DNA of 64,000 bases from Sphagnum compactum (lineage: Eukaryota; Bryophyta; Sphagnopsida; Sphagnales), in the NCBI GenBank assembly GCA_965153455.1, contig OZ234497.1:372001-436000 (forward strand), written 5' to 3'. The position numbers were made by a program, and so were the translations under genes. A model generated the notes under the pieces. That model searched no databases. It was not told the origin of the DNA and saw only the letters and a program-made list of their open reading frames with translations. This document shows positions 22,640-34,712 of the stretch, one piece after another (positions within the stretch are counted from its first letter, which is position 1; every line of letters starts with the position of its first letter).

Positions 22640-24410
22640 GAATGGCAGTCAATGAAAAAAAATTTGTTCATTCAAAAACAACAATGATAGGATCCATGTG
22701 TTGTTTGAGAGTTTTGCATTTCTTTGTGTCTACATTTCTCTTGACAATGCCTTGGTTTGCGGCATTAGTAGGCAACATTAATTCGTTCAAATATATTAAT
22801 ATAATCACCTGGCACCATACATGATGTTTAAGGATCTTAACCCATTTTGTGCATGGAATTGAATGAAGAACATTGGAAAACATGATATATAATATTGATG
22901 AGATTGGATACTACTATTGGAATGGCACGACAAAGGAGTAGGTGGAAAACATGGACTTTGAATGAAAGAATATTTTGGAATTGAAGGCAAACCAAATATT
23001 ACGGCTTGAAGTTATTCCACGTCCACTTCATGTTTGGTTCATCTTCATGGATTAAGTAGAAAGTAGTGAAAATGCTAGTGCTTCAAATGGAGTAATGAAA
23101 ATGATTGTCATGGATCATAGTTAATAGAGTTTATGTTTCCTAGAATTTTGCTATAGGGGTTTATTCACAGATGGGGTTCCAAAAAAAGGAAAAAGGACTC
23201 AAGGACTTTTATGGGGCTACTTTTTGCAAATAACATTTACTTGAAACAAATTTAAGTGATAAAACTTAAATAGTCCAATTAAGATGATTCATGTGGCAAT
23301 GGTTTCACATTCATACTAATTGTGTATGGATATTTTGGTTTATAGCCGAAAACACAAAAATTCCTAGAAATTCCAAAAAAAAGATTCAATGCACAACTAA
23401 ACATTTTTTGGCAAGATTTTTTCTTGCACATGTGACTTGCACCTCAAGGTAGACATTGAACCCATTGAACACAATTTTTTGTCAAATGGTAAGAAAATTC
23501 CTTTTCCTTGTAGCCCTTTCCTTCAAAAGTTAAAAACTTTGAAAGTTTTGTATAATTTGGTTTTTCATCAAGTTCATATAATGAACATATGCTTTCATAG
23601 AAGGGGGCATGTTTTTGTTGTATAAAAAGTTTGAAATCAATAGTATGACTTTATGCATTCCTTTTGATTCTTTTTGTTTAAAAAAATCCAGTTTAGACAT
23701 TTGGTATAATTAGTTTACAAGACTCAAGATGACATTTACATGGTATCCAAATTATTTTAAGATATTTTTATTAATTTAACAAGAAATCATTTTATCTATT
23801 GGCATAAAACAATTCATTACAACTATAATAATGTAAGATAAACAAAAATCCAAAGTTGTCCTTTGCAATCCTTTACATACAAGTCATTGTTTTTTGGTAC
23901 CCAAATCTTGAATACACCCATAGAGGACTTTATAAACATTTCATCATTGATAGTCATGGGCAGAAATATTTTGTGCACACATGCAAAAGTTATTGGATCA
24001 TGTCATAGCACTCAAGATATCAGCTTACTTGTGTTGTGTTTCACATAGATGCAAATGACTTCATTTATTTTCAATTGTTCCTTCATAGGTGCAAATGACA
24101 AAAAGACTTTCACATTCCAAGCAATTTTATTGAATTCTACAGACACAATTCTTCAAGGAAAAGACTTTAATAGCAATATGAGACCTGGATGATAAAACAT
24201 ATGGCCAAAATTAAAAACTACTAGTCAATGAGTTGCAGTGGAAGTACATGGTCAACAAAATATTGGCCAACAAATATTATCTCATGGACAAGACTTGTAC
24301 AACTTGGACAAAACAAATCTATAAGGAGTTGTTTTGCATTGTGACAAAAGCATATTTGATTATCCAAGAGTGTAGTGAAAAACCATTGAAACTGAAGAAT
24401 GCTAAAACAT
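22640..24410 (+). pseudogene. Decayed duplicate of exons 13-14 of the kinase gene
   Basis: The region 22640-22990 resembles 19870-20190, including the acidic exon starting NMEVMNYDVNESG in the intact gene. After about 1 kb, an acceptor TTCATAG and a sequence like GANDTFTFQA... follow at 24089. They continue to 24405 with the LLVNVLQCKYMVN and TCTSSADPIYKELF region recognisable but full of stops. It ends where the N-terminal helical domain would continue. It is a partial tandem duplicate of the functional copy. Confidence 0.65.
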
Positions 24411-26397
24411 GACATTGCAAAGTTTTATGGTTATGTGGTTGTGTTGAATGAATCTATGAACTAATTTGAAAAAGACACTTTACATAAAGTGGTGGACCTT
24501 CAAAGTGGTGGACATTCTCCAAGCTTGGTGATTTAATGAAAATCTTTAGTTGTTGTCTTTAGAATGTTATAGGAATATAATGTAGGTTGCACTTCTCTAT
24601 TCAAGAACTTCGCAAAATAATGACTTGTAAACTTAATACACATCACAAATTGTCAATAACTATATTACAAATGATACAAAATGTTTTGTAAATTCAAGGT
24701 TGTGATAATTACGCATACAAATATTTTTCTAAACCATATTTTAGCCACAACTCTAATTCAAGATTTATGTTTTAAGCTTTCAATCTAATATGCACAAATG
24801 GAAACTTTTGGATTTAGAAGTTGGCTTACCATATTGGATTTCACATAAAATTATCATATTTGCATGATATTTCCAAAATGTGATTGCAAATATGATACTT
24901 CCCACAATCACAAAAAAGGGAAGTATTGTTGATAGTGTCCATTTTAACATCTAGTCATTTGTTTAAGGGGGGAAGAGGGGGGGGTCCCTAAATAAATTGA
25001 TGATACCTTGTTACCACGTATAGTTGGACATTCATATTGAATCTTTTGATAACCTTGTTAACATGTTTGTGTTGTAACATATGTACATATATAGATTATA
25101 ATAACTTCAACATAAACTTAGTAATATTTCAAATCTAGTGGAAGAATTGTGGATAAGTTGTATGCTTGATGTAAACTTTTTGAAAACCCATTTACATATA
25201 ACATTATTCTAGTGATGTAGGAATTGATTATATGGGGTTCTTTGCAAAAGGTTTTGTATGTCACTTTTACATGACCATTCTAGTCGTATGGTCGTCCTCG
25301 GAACCATTCCAAAGACAATTTCAAAATAACTACCTCATTTTCAAGCTTAACTACTTCATAACTACTTTCTTTCCTATTAACTTTCATAATAAGTATTTCT
25401 CACCTTTCCTAATAACTACTTCTATTTTATAACTACCTCACTCTTTTTTCCTATCCACCAACATGGATTTTAAAATTAAAATTAACATGTGTCTTTTCAT
25501 GTCCATGAACTTTAGATTAATTTAAATTAAATTTGATATGGACATAAATACATGAAAACATTTATTTCAAAAATAGTTGAATGTCACTAGTAGTGTGCAA
25601 CAACGTGGAAGTCAAATGTAATACATATGATTAGTTATTGTAAAAATTTGAGACAATGGTTACAACATGGATTCCTTTCAAATCTATGAATATTATGACT
25701 ATCATTCCGAGTTTTAGTAATCTTCAAACCCATAATTAAAAAACTATTAATTTCCAAGAAAATTGTTTTTAATGTCATGAAATTTAATGTAAACTTCCAT
25801 GCAATACAATCTATTCAAATAGTTGCACATTACAAACATTTCAAAGTATAACCTTTTTTTTTAAAGTTGTTTACAAATATGTATGTGACCTTGCATGCAA
25901 GTAAGAATGGATACTTACAAAACCAATGAATAGGTGCCATTTTCCCAAGGCGAGATGTATTTAGTTATATTATTATCCACAACATATATCCCCCCCCCCC
26001 CCCCCCCCCCAAATGTGGTGTGTTTATGTTTGTCGCATTGAAGATTCCATTAAGTTGCTTTGATCAATTGCATCAATAATTTTGAATAAATGATATTTCA
26101 AATTCCATGCACCAAAACATGAACTATTGTAGCATTGAAATGGAAGTACTCTAAATCCCATAAAAATTCTAAAAGATCTATGAAAAGTAATTGTGATAAG
26201 CGAATGATTAAGAAGGCCAAATCCTAGTAACAACAATTGTGTTGAATGACAACATATATTATAAAGAATTGTGAAACTTTGAGTTTATGGACCTATTGGA
26301 ATACCTTTCCACATTTACAAAAAGGATAAATTAATTAAACGGACAAATGTTACATTAAATATACATGTTGAATTTAATCATATAATGAATATACAAA
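24411..26397. other. AT-rich right-arm spacer without recognised gene
   Basis: Mirror of the left-arm spacer 850-2829. It contains a C run of about 20 at 25990-26010. No coding or RNA gene was recognised. Confidence 0.6.
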
Positions 26398-26550
26398 TCA
26401 CATCCTTTTGGAAGTGGAGCCAAATCTTTTCCATAGTGCGTTGAAAGGTTCTTGGATTAATGTGGCAATATATTGCAATCCTTTCTTTTTGTTCAATCCT
26501 TCCAAACGCTGCAAAACTTCTTGCATTTCCGGTCTTTGATTTGGGTCTTC
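26398..26550 (-). CDS. TPR-kinase gene, exon 3 (end of kinase domain)
   Basis: The acceptor is at 26551 (minus-strand CTTATAG) and phase is 0. The frame reads EDPNQRPEMQEVLQRLEGLN and ends with TGA at 26398-26400. Joined to exon 2 it restores the kinase subdomain XI sequence ...LQCIK-EDPNQRPEM, which is typical of receptor-like kinases. A short tail rich in aromatic and basic residues follows. Confidence 0.85.
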   Translation of the reverse strand, partial: EDPNQRPEMQEVLQRLEGLNKKKGLQYIATLIQEPFNALWKRFGSTSKRM

Positions 26551-26896
26551 CTATAAGAAACAAATGTCATAAAAGTTAGATGTTTATTATGTAATTGTTA
26601 TACATTACAATCAAACCATGGCAAAATGCTCCAATAAATAGGACCATATATTCATGTCTCAATTTTCATAACATAATTTGAACATATATCCTTCAAAAAG
26701 GAATGTAGAAACCAACTTATATTTGTATTCAACAACATAATTTTATGTTATTTGAAACTAGGATACTCAAATTGACTTTACATATCAATCATGCAAATGG
26801 TTTAAGGAATTCCAAATGAAATTGAATGTACCATTTGCATGTGCAAACCTTCTTAAAAACTTTTACATTCATTAATCAATCCAATTTAACTTATTT

Positions 26897-28380
26897 CACT
26901 AGTAGAAAAAGCGTGGTTTATGACTAAATTTTAGTCACAAACAACATTTACCACTAAAAGTTAGCCTAGTAGCAAATGACAAATTAGGAACGACGCTAGT
27001 TGCAAACAACAGATGAAATATTTGTTTTCATAGAATACACGTATGACAACTTTACACATGTATCCAAGGATGAGTTCTTGCGACTACACTTACAACTACA
27101 ATGTACAGCAATATGTTCACACTTGGTAACCTAAGAATGTAACACATGGCATCATTTGAATTTTTTTCAACTATTCAATTAAAGCAATTTTATTGTGCCA
27201 TGTGGTGGCTTAAGATTGAACGACGTGACAACTTAAAATTTATAATCATTTAAGGTTGGACCACTTATGATAGGCCAATTGGCACTTGAGCTAAGCCTAG
27301 GTTAGGCCACCTAACCTAATTAAGTGCCTAATGTACCTAACCTAATTTCAAGGTAAACCTTTCAAAATAGGCCATGTGGCACCTAGGCTATGCCTAGGCC
27401 ACCTAGCCATTGTCTAGCTTAGGTAGGTAGGTACTTAGGTTTAGCTCTAAATTGTTACAACAAAATCCAATTTTATTTTAAATTTAACCTATTATGTGGA
27501 GCGTATGTGATTAGCTCCTCCCATATGGCAACTAAAAAAATTTAATGTGTTTACACCAAATCAACCTATTTATATAGTTTGTAAATTTGAAATGGAAGAC
27601 AAACAATATGGGATAAAATTTTATCTATAGCTCTTAGTCGCATAGTTCTAACCTAGTTGCAACTATTCCTTAAGATATACTATTACATAGCCTACCTACT
27701 AGGTAGCATAAGTTTTTACTAGGTAATAATTTAGATAATATTTATTTTTTAGTCAAAATTTAAATAGTTTAAAAATAATTATTTATTTAAAAGACCTATT
27801 TAGATAGCCTCTAAATAAATATTTATAATTAAATAGGCATATTAAGTAGCTAGTGGATACGTAGGTATCTATGTAGGTACCTAATAAATAGCTAGGTAGC
27901 TAGGTAGATAAATGGTACATAGGTAGGTGTACATAGTAGGTAGGTAGGGTATATGCACCTAGTAAATAAATAGGTAGGTAGTAGGTAGGTATTTAGTAAT
28001 TACGTAGGTAGGGATGTAAGTGGTATATACATAAATACATAATAGGTAGGTATATACATATAGATAAATATGTATTATTAAATAATCTATATGTGTAATT
28101 ACTAGGTAACATATGTATCTTATGTAATTATAATGTAACTATTTTGGTTGCATGTGCAACTAAATGTATATATGATGTTGTAAAAATAAAAAGACATCAT
28201 GAAAAATCAACCTATTGAAAAGATGAAATAGGTCATAATTGCAACCTAGTTGAAAAGAAAACCAAAATCCATCCAAATTTGAAAATTAGTTTCAGAAGCA
28301 ACCATTCATAGTCATAAGCGACATTTAGTCACACATAGTCACACAAGGAATGGTTGCAAATGACAAAATTTCTATTAGTG
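26897..28380. mobile_element. Non-autonomous CACTA (En/Spm-like) element, 1484 bp, in an intron
   Basis: The left end is CACTAGTAGAAAAAGCG and the right end, read inward on the minus strand, is CACTAATAGAAATTTTG. Both are flanked by TTT, the 3-bp target duplication typical of CACTA elements. Subterminal GACTAAA/TAGTCACA motifs recur at both ends. There is no transposase. It lies in intron 2 of the TPR-kinase gene, and its left 350 bp are also in the left arm of the inverted duplication. Confidence 0.85.
27880..28060. repeat. TAGG/TAGGTA-rich simple repeat inside the CACTA element
   Basis: This stretch is an irregular run of TAGGTAGGTA-like units. Related GTAGGTA strings recur at 27290-27440 and 27690-27720, giving the element's interior a low-complexity character. 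Confidence 0.7.
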
Positions 28381-28485
28381 TTTCATATTGTTTCAAATAT
28401 TACATTGAATCCATGATTTTAGGTTTTTGAAATTCGCTTGATCACAAATTGAATGATAAAATAAAAGATTTGGCACAAGATTTAC

Positions 28486-28797
28486 CTTGATGCATTGAAG
28501 GGAAATTTGCAAAAATGATTTGGCTTCATTTCGATCAAACCCAACAATTGAATTATTAATTGCAACATCAAAAATTTGTTGAAATCCATCTTCTTCCTCT
28601 TGAACCTCTTGTACCCATTGGATAAAGTGGCGAATGTGAATTTCATTTCCATCTAAAGTCAATGGTGATCCATTCACAAGTCGAATCAACAAGACTCCAA
28701 AGCTATACACATCACTTTTTGTCGATGCTTGATTTGAATGAATTTCTGGTGCCATATATCCGCTTGTTCCTGGCCTAGAAGTTGAAGATAATGCAAT
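28486..28797 (-). CDS. TPR-kinase gene, exon 2 (kinase subdomains VIII-X)
   Basis: The acceptor CAG ends at 28798, and the donor AAG/GTAAAT is at 28486. The frame reads IALSSTSRPGTSGYMAPEIH, KSDVYSFGVLLIRLVNG and ends SLQCIK. Joined to exon 1 (...GKDENV) it gives a continuous activation segment (DFGLAKILHGKDENV then IALSSTS), where receptor-like kinases usually carry THVTT..AGT. Both introns are in phase 0. Confidence 0.9.
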
Positions 28798-29207
28798 CTG
28801 AATTTAAAATTTCAAAAATATCAATAATTTCAATGGGCGTTGCATGCATTGAATATACATGTCAAAATTCATAAAACCCATACCCAATATGGTATAATAC
28901 CAATAGGAAATTTGATTTTTTTTTAATCACAAAAGTCGCAATCCTTTTGTTATTATTTGTGCACACATAAAAAGAAAATTTGTAATATAAAAATTGTAAT
29001 TTCATGAATTATTACATTAAGTGTTTTTCAAATATTCATTTTACATTGTGATTGTTTATCATATTTATTCCATGACCTACAATAATGAAAATATGAAATT
29101 ATTAAATTGTGGCCCACAAGAGTGTTCAAATTTGCAAAGTTCATAATTGCACTAAGATATAATGCCCATGCATTTAATCAACAAAAAAATAATGGTGGGG
29201 CACATAC

Positions 29208-30536
29208 CACATTTTCATCCTTGCCATGTAAAATTTTTGCCAACCCAAAATCAGCCAATTTTGGGGTGTAATCCTTATCCAAAAGGATATTTCCTGGTTT
29301 GATGTCAAGATGAACAATGGTTGGATCACATTTATGATGCAAATGTGCCAATCCTCGAGCGACCCCTATAATGATGCATATTCGTTTGTCCCAATCCAAA
29401 CGTTTATCTCCATCGAGCCATTTGTCAAGAGATGAATTTGAAATGTATTCATACACCAACATGTGTTTTAAGCCTTTGATACAATAGCCCAAAAGACGAA
29501 CCAAATTCATATGTCGAATTGATCCCAAGGTGTTCATTTCTGATACGAAAGATTTTTTTGCACCTTCATTATGTTCACCACTCCATTCCAAAACTTTAAT
29601 CGCAATCGTAATGCCTTTCCAACAACTTTGATACACCTCACCATAGGCTCCTCTCCCCAAACTTGGTCCGAAATTCAATTCATCGTATGTAAAAGATCGA
29701 ATACTCGAATTTAATGGCAATGATTCTATTATCGGTTGGTATTCATCGAACATCCATTTCAACCATTTTCGATCTTGTTCATCAATTGGTGTGAGATTAT
29801 GAAGTTTATCGATCGCTTCCAATGCTGCTTGATATTTGTTTAAACTCCAATTCATGTGGGCATAAACTGTTAAAGTGAATGCATCATTTGGTTCAAGAAC
29901 ATCAGCCTTGTCAAGGTCCTCCAAGGCTCCTTGATAGTCATCCAGGTTCCTTTTGATAGCTCCACGAACACTCAAAGTGAATGCATTATTTGGTTCAAGA
30001 ACATGAGCCTTGTCAAGGTCCTCCAAGGCTCCTTGATAGTCATGCAACATCCTTTTGACCTCTCCACGATGTCGCAAAGTGAATGCATTGTTTGGTTCAA
30101 GAACATGAGCCTTGTCAAGGTCCTCCAAGGCTCCTTGATAGTCATGCAACATCCTTTTGACCTCTCCACGATGTCGCAAAGTGAATGCATTGTTTGGTTC
30201 AAGAACATGAGCCTTGTCAAGGTCCTCCAAGGCTCCTTGATAATCATGCAACATGCTTTTGACCTCTCCACGAGTTTGCAAAGTGAATGCATTGTTTGGT
30301 TCAAGAACATGAGCCTTGTCAAGGTCCTCCAAGGCTCCTTGATAGTCATCCAGGTTGCTTTTGATAGCTCCACGAACACTCAAAGCGAATGCATTAGTTG
30401 GTTCAAGAACATGAGCCTTGTCAAGGTCCTCCAAGGCTCCTTGATAGTCATGCAACATCCTTTTGACCTCTCCACAATGTCGCAAAGTGAATGCATTGTT
30501 TGGTTCAAGAACATGAGCCTTGTCAAGGTCCTCCAA
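29208..30536 (-). CDS. TPR-kinase gene, end of exon 1: last 7 repeats and kinase N-lobe
   Basis: This open frame begins inside the repeat array and contains about seven 34-residue TPR units followed at about residue 288 by FTYDELNFGPSLGRGAYGEV (glycine loop). Then come AIKVLEW (ATP lysine), LVYEYISNSSLDKWL, VHLDIKPGNILLD and LADFGLAK. The donor GTG/GTATGT is at 29208. The arginine of HRD is leucine (HLD), as in some receptor-like kinases, so it is a non-RD kinase. There is no signal peptide or membrane segment, so it is cytoplasmic. The ATG at 30536 could in principle start a shorter, intact 7-TPR kinase. Confidence 0.85.
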
Positions 30537-30545
30537 GGCTCCTTA

Positions 30546-33500
30546 TTATCATCCAACATCCTCTTGACCTCTCCACGAATTTGCAAAGTGAATGCATTGT
30601 TTGGTTCAAGAACATGAGCCTTGTCAAGGTCCTCCAAGGCTCCTTGATTATCATCCAGCATCCTCTTGACCTCTCCACGAGTTTGCAAAGTGAATGCATG
30701 GTTTGGTTCAAGAACATGAGCCTTGTCAAGGTCCTCCAAGGCTCCTTGATAGTCATGCAACATCCATTTGACCTCTACACGAGTTCGCAAAGTGAATGCA
30801 TTGTTTGGTTCAAGGACATGAGCCTTGTCAAGGTCCTCCAAGGCTCCTTGATTATCATCCAACATCATCTTGACCTTTCCACGAGTTCGCAAAGTGAATG
30901 CATTGTTTGGTTCAAGAACATGAGCCTTGTCAAGGTCCTCCAAGGCTCCTTGATAGTCATGCAACATCCATTTGACCTCTCCACGACTTTGCAAAGTGAA
31001 TGCATTGTTTGGTTCAAGAACATGAGCCTTATCAAGGTCCTTCAAGGCTCCTTGATAGTCATGCAACATCCTTTTGACCTCTTCACGATGTCGCAAAGTG
31101 AATGCATGGTTTGGTTCAAGAACATCAGCCTTGTCAAGGTCCTCCAAGGCTCCGTGATAGTCATCTAACATCCATTTGACCTTTCCACGAACACTCAAAG
31201 TGAATGCATTGTTTAGTTCAAGAACATGAGCCTTGTCAAGGTCCTCCAAGGCTCCTTGATAGTCATCCAGGTTACTTTTGATAGCTCCACGAACACTCAA
31301 AGCGAATGCATTATTTGGTTCAAGAACATGAGCCTTGTCAAGGTCCTTCAAGGCTCCTTGATAGTCATGCAACATCCTTTTGACCTCTCCACAATGTCGC
31401 AAAGTGAATGCATTGTTTGGTTCAAGAACATGAGCCTTGTCAAGGTCCTCCAAGGCTCCTTGATTATCATCCAACATCCTCTTGACCTCTCCACGAGTTT
31501 GCAAAGTGAATGCATTGTTTGGTTCAAAAACATGAGCCTTGTCAAGGTCCTCCAAGGCTCCTTGATAGTCATGCAACATGCTTTTGACCTCTCCACGATG
31601 TCGCAAAGTGAATGCATTGTTTGGTTCAAGAACATGAGCCTTGTCAAGGTCTTCCAAGGCTCCTTGATTATCATCCAACATCCTCTTGACCTCTCCACGA
31701 GTTTGCAAAGTGAATGCATTGTTTGGTTCAAGAACATGAGCCTTGTCAAGGTCCTCTAAGGCTCCTTGATAGTCATGCAACATGCTTTTGACCTCTCCAC
31801 GATGTCGCAAAGTGAATGCATTGTTTGGTTCAAGAACATGAGCCTTGTCAAGGTCCTCCAAGGCTCCTTGATAGTCATGCAACATCCATTTGACCTCTGC
31901 ACGAGTTCGCAAAATGAATGCATTGTTTGGTTCAAGAACATGAGCCTTGTCAAGGTCCTCCAAGGCTCCGCGATAGTCATCCAGGTTCCTTTTGATAGCT
32001 CCACGAACACTCAAAGTGAATGCATTGTTTGGTTCAAGAACATGAGCCTTGTCAAGGTCCTCCAAGGCTCCTTGATAGTCATGCAACATCCTCTTGACCT
32101 CTCCACGACTTTGTAAAGTGAATGCATTGTTTGGTTCAAGAACATGAGCCTTATCAAGGTCCTTCAAGGCTCCTTGATAGTCATGCAACATCCTTTTGAC
32201 CTCTTCACGATGTCGCAAAGTGAATGCATGGTTTGGTTCAAGAACATCAGCCTTGTCAAGGTCCTCCAAGGCTCCTTGATAGTCATCTAACATCCATTTG
32301 ACCTTTCCACGAACACTCAAAGTGAATGCATTGTTTGGTTCAAGAACATGAGCCTTGTCAAGGTCCTCCAAGGCTCCTTGATAGTCATGCAACATCCATT
32401 TGACCTCTGCACGAGTTCGCAAAGTGAATGCATTGTTTGGTTCAAGAACATGAGCCTTGTCAAGGTCCTCCAAGGTTCCTTGATAGTCATGCAACATCTT
32501 TTTGACGTCTCCACGATGTCGCAAAGCGAATGCATTGTTTGGTTGAAGAACATTAGGCTTGTCAAAGTCCTCCAAAGCTCCTTGATAGTCTTTTAACTTT
32601 TTTTTTACAGTTGCACGAACACTCAAAGTGAAATGATGGTTTGGTTCAAGAACATGAGCCTTGTCAAGGTCCTCCAAGGCTCCTTGATAGTCATCTAACA
32701 TCCCTTTGACCTCTCCACGATGTCGCAAAGTGAATGCATGGTTTGGTTCAAGAACATGAGCCTTGTCAAGGTCCTCCAAGGCTCCTTGATAATCATCCAA
32801 CCTCCTTTTGACATTTCCACGATTTCTCAAAATGAATGCATTGTTTGGTTGAAGAACATCAACCTTGTCAAGGTCCTCCAAGGCTCCGCGATAGTCATCC
32901 AATATCCTTTTGACATCTCCACGAATCCTCAAAGTGAATGCATCGTTTGGTTCAAGAACATGAGCCTTGTCAAGGTCCTCTAAGGCTCCTTGATAGGCAT
33001 GCAACATCCTTTTGACCTCTCCACGAGTTCGCAAAGTGAATGCATTGTTTGGTTCAAGAACATTAGCCTTGTCAAGGTCCTCTAAGGCTCCTTGATTATC
33101 ATCCAACATCCTCTTGACCTCTCCATGAGTTTGCAAAATGAATGCATTGTTTGGTTCAAGAACATGAGCCTTGTCAAGGTCCTCCAAGGTTCCTTGATAG
33201 TCATGCAACATCCTTTTGACCTCTCCACGATGTCGCAAAGTGAATGCATTGTTTGGTTCAAGAACATGAGCCTTGTCAAGGTCCTCCAAGGCTCCTTGAT
33301 AATCATGCAACATGCCTTTGACCTCTCCACGATGTCGCAAAGTGAATGCATGGTTTGGTTCAAGAACATGAGCCTTGTCAAGGTCCTCCAAGGCTCCTTG
33401 ATAGTCATCCAGGTTGCTTTTGATAGCTCCACGAACACTCAAAGCGAATGCATTATTTGGTTCAAGAACATGAGCCTTGTCAAGGTCCTCCAAGGCTCCG

Positions 33501-34231
33501 CGATAGTCATCCAATATCCTTTTGACATCTCCACGAATCCTCAAAGTGAATGCATCGTTTGGTTCAAGAACATGAGCCTTGTCAAGGTCCTCCAAGGCTC
33601 CTTGATAGTCATCCAGGTTCCTTTTGATAGCTCCACGAACACTCAAAGTGAATGCATCGTTTGGTTCAAGAACATTAGCCTTGTCAAGGTCCTCCAAGGC
33701 TCTTTGATAGTCATGCAAGATTATTTTGAAAGCTCCATGAACACTCAAAGTGAATGCATTATTTGGTGCAAGAACATCAGCCTTGTGAAGAGCCTCTAAG
33801 GCTCCTTGATAATCATCCAACATTGTTTTGACCTGTCCACGAATAGTCAAAGTGACTACATTGTTTGGTTCAAGAACATCAACTTTGTCAAGGTCCTCCA
33901 AGGCTCTTTGAAAGTCATGTAACATTTTTTTGACATTTCCACAAATCTTCAAAGTGGTTACATTGCTTGGCGCAAGAACATCACCCTTGTGAAGGTCCTC
34001 CAATGCTCCTTGATACTCATCCAACATCTTTTTAACCTTTGCATGAATTCGCAAAATGAATGCATTGTTTGGTTGAAGAATATCAACCTTGTCAATGTTC
34101 TCCAAAGCTCTTTGATAGTCATTTGACATCCCTTTTACATTTTCATGAGTCTTCAAAGGGATTGCATTGTTTTGTTCAAGAACATCAACCTTGTCGAACT
34201 CCTCCAAAGCTCCTTGATAATCATCCAACAT
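30546..34231 (-). pseudogene. TPR-kinase gene, giant TPR array (about 36 units), frame broken at 30545
   Basis: About 36 tandem units of exactly 102 bp (34 residues) have the consensus LHDYQGALEDLDKAHVLEP plus NNAFTLRHRGEVKRM. Helix A holds DYQGALEDLDKA and helix B holds NNAFTLRxRG. These are tetratricopeptide repeats, which build a superhelical protein-binding scaffold. A missing G between 30544 and 30545 shifts the frame relative to the kinase-bearing part. Upstream, a TGA at 34253-34255 stands where the repeat consensus has CGA. Either the long form is a pseudogene, or the single-base lesion is an assembly error in a repeat that is hard to sequence. Units nearest the kinase are almost identical and those far upstream are more diverged. 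Confidence 0.8.
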
Positions 34232-34239
34232 TCTTTTGA

Positions 34240-34640
34240 CCTTTGCACGAGTTCACAAAGTGAATGCATCATTTGGTTCAAGAACATGAACCTTGTCAAG
34301 GTCCTTGAAAGCTCTTTCATAATTGTTTAACACATGTTTGGCATATTAATAAAAATCCCTAAAATATGTGCAATGCTTGGTTTAATAACATCATGTTTGT
34401 CAAAGTCTTCAAAAGTTTTTTCATCTTCCTTGAAGACCTTTTTTTTCATGTGCACAAGTTCTTAAACTTAATGCACTTTTGGTTCATTGAACATAAACCT
34501 TGTCAAGGTTTTTCAAGGCTACTTGATAATCTTTCAACACCTTTTTTTCGCGTTTTCCACATGTGTTATTTAAATGATTCCAGTGTTTAATTCATGAACA
34601 CTAGCCTTGTGAAGGTCGTCCATGGTTTTTTCATAAGCAT
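34240..34640 (-). pseudogene. Degraded upstream TPR units
   Basis: Four or so further 102-bp units can be followed on the minus strand beyond the stop at 34253. They have increasing divergence and frame breaks (for example FLNNYERAFKDLDKVH). The array therefore once extended further upstream, and the first exon or start of the original gene is not identifiable. Confidence 0.6.
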
Positions 34641-34670
34641 TTCATTTGTCAAGAACATGAAATAATGGAA

Positions 34671-34672
34671 TA

Positions 34673-34708
<36 letters not shown>

Positions 34709-34712
34709 TATA
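34671..34712. repeat. Microsatellite (TACA)n followed by (TA)n
   Basis: About eight perfect ACAT/TACA units run directly into a short TA tract. Confidence 0.95.

Larger units (their letters stand above)
21871..27245. repeat. Right arm of the 5.4-kb inverted duplication
   Basis: Reverse complement of 1 to about 5369. The arm begins inside the kinase exon (about codon 922 of the chimeric gene), crosses its stop and passes through two decayed kinase fragments. It continues through the last exon and second intron of the TPR-kinase gene and into the CACTA element. Genes on this side are more complete, so this is probably the original orientation. Confidence 0.95.

Noticed and set aside
29931-34330. 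Plus-strand and alternative minus-frame open frames throughout the TPR array
   Set aside because: They are shadows of the 102-bp repeat unit, whose length is a multiple of three, so every frame stays open. Only the minus frame that leads into the kinase has a protein-family meaning.
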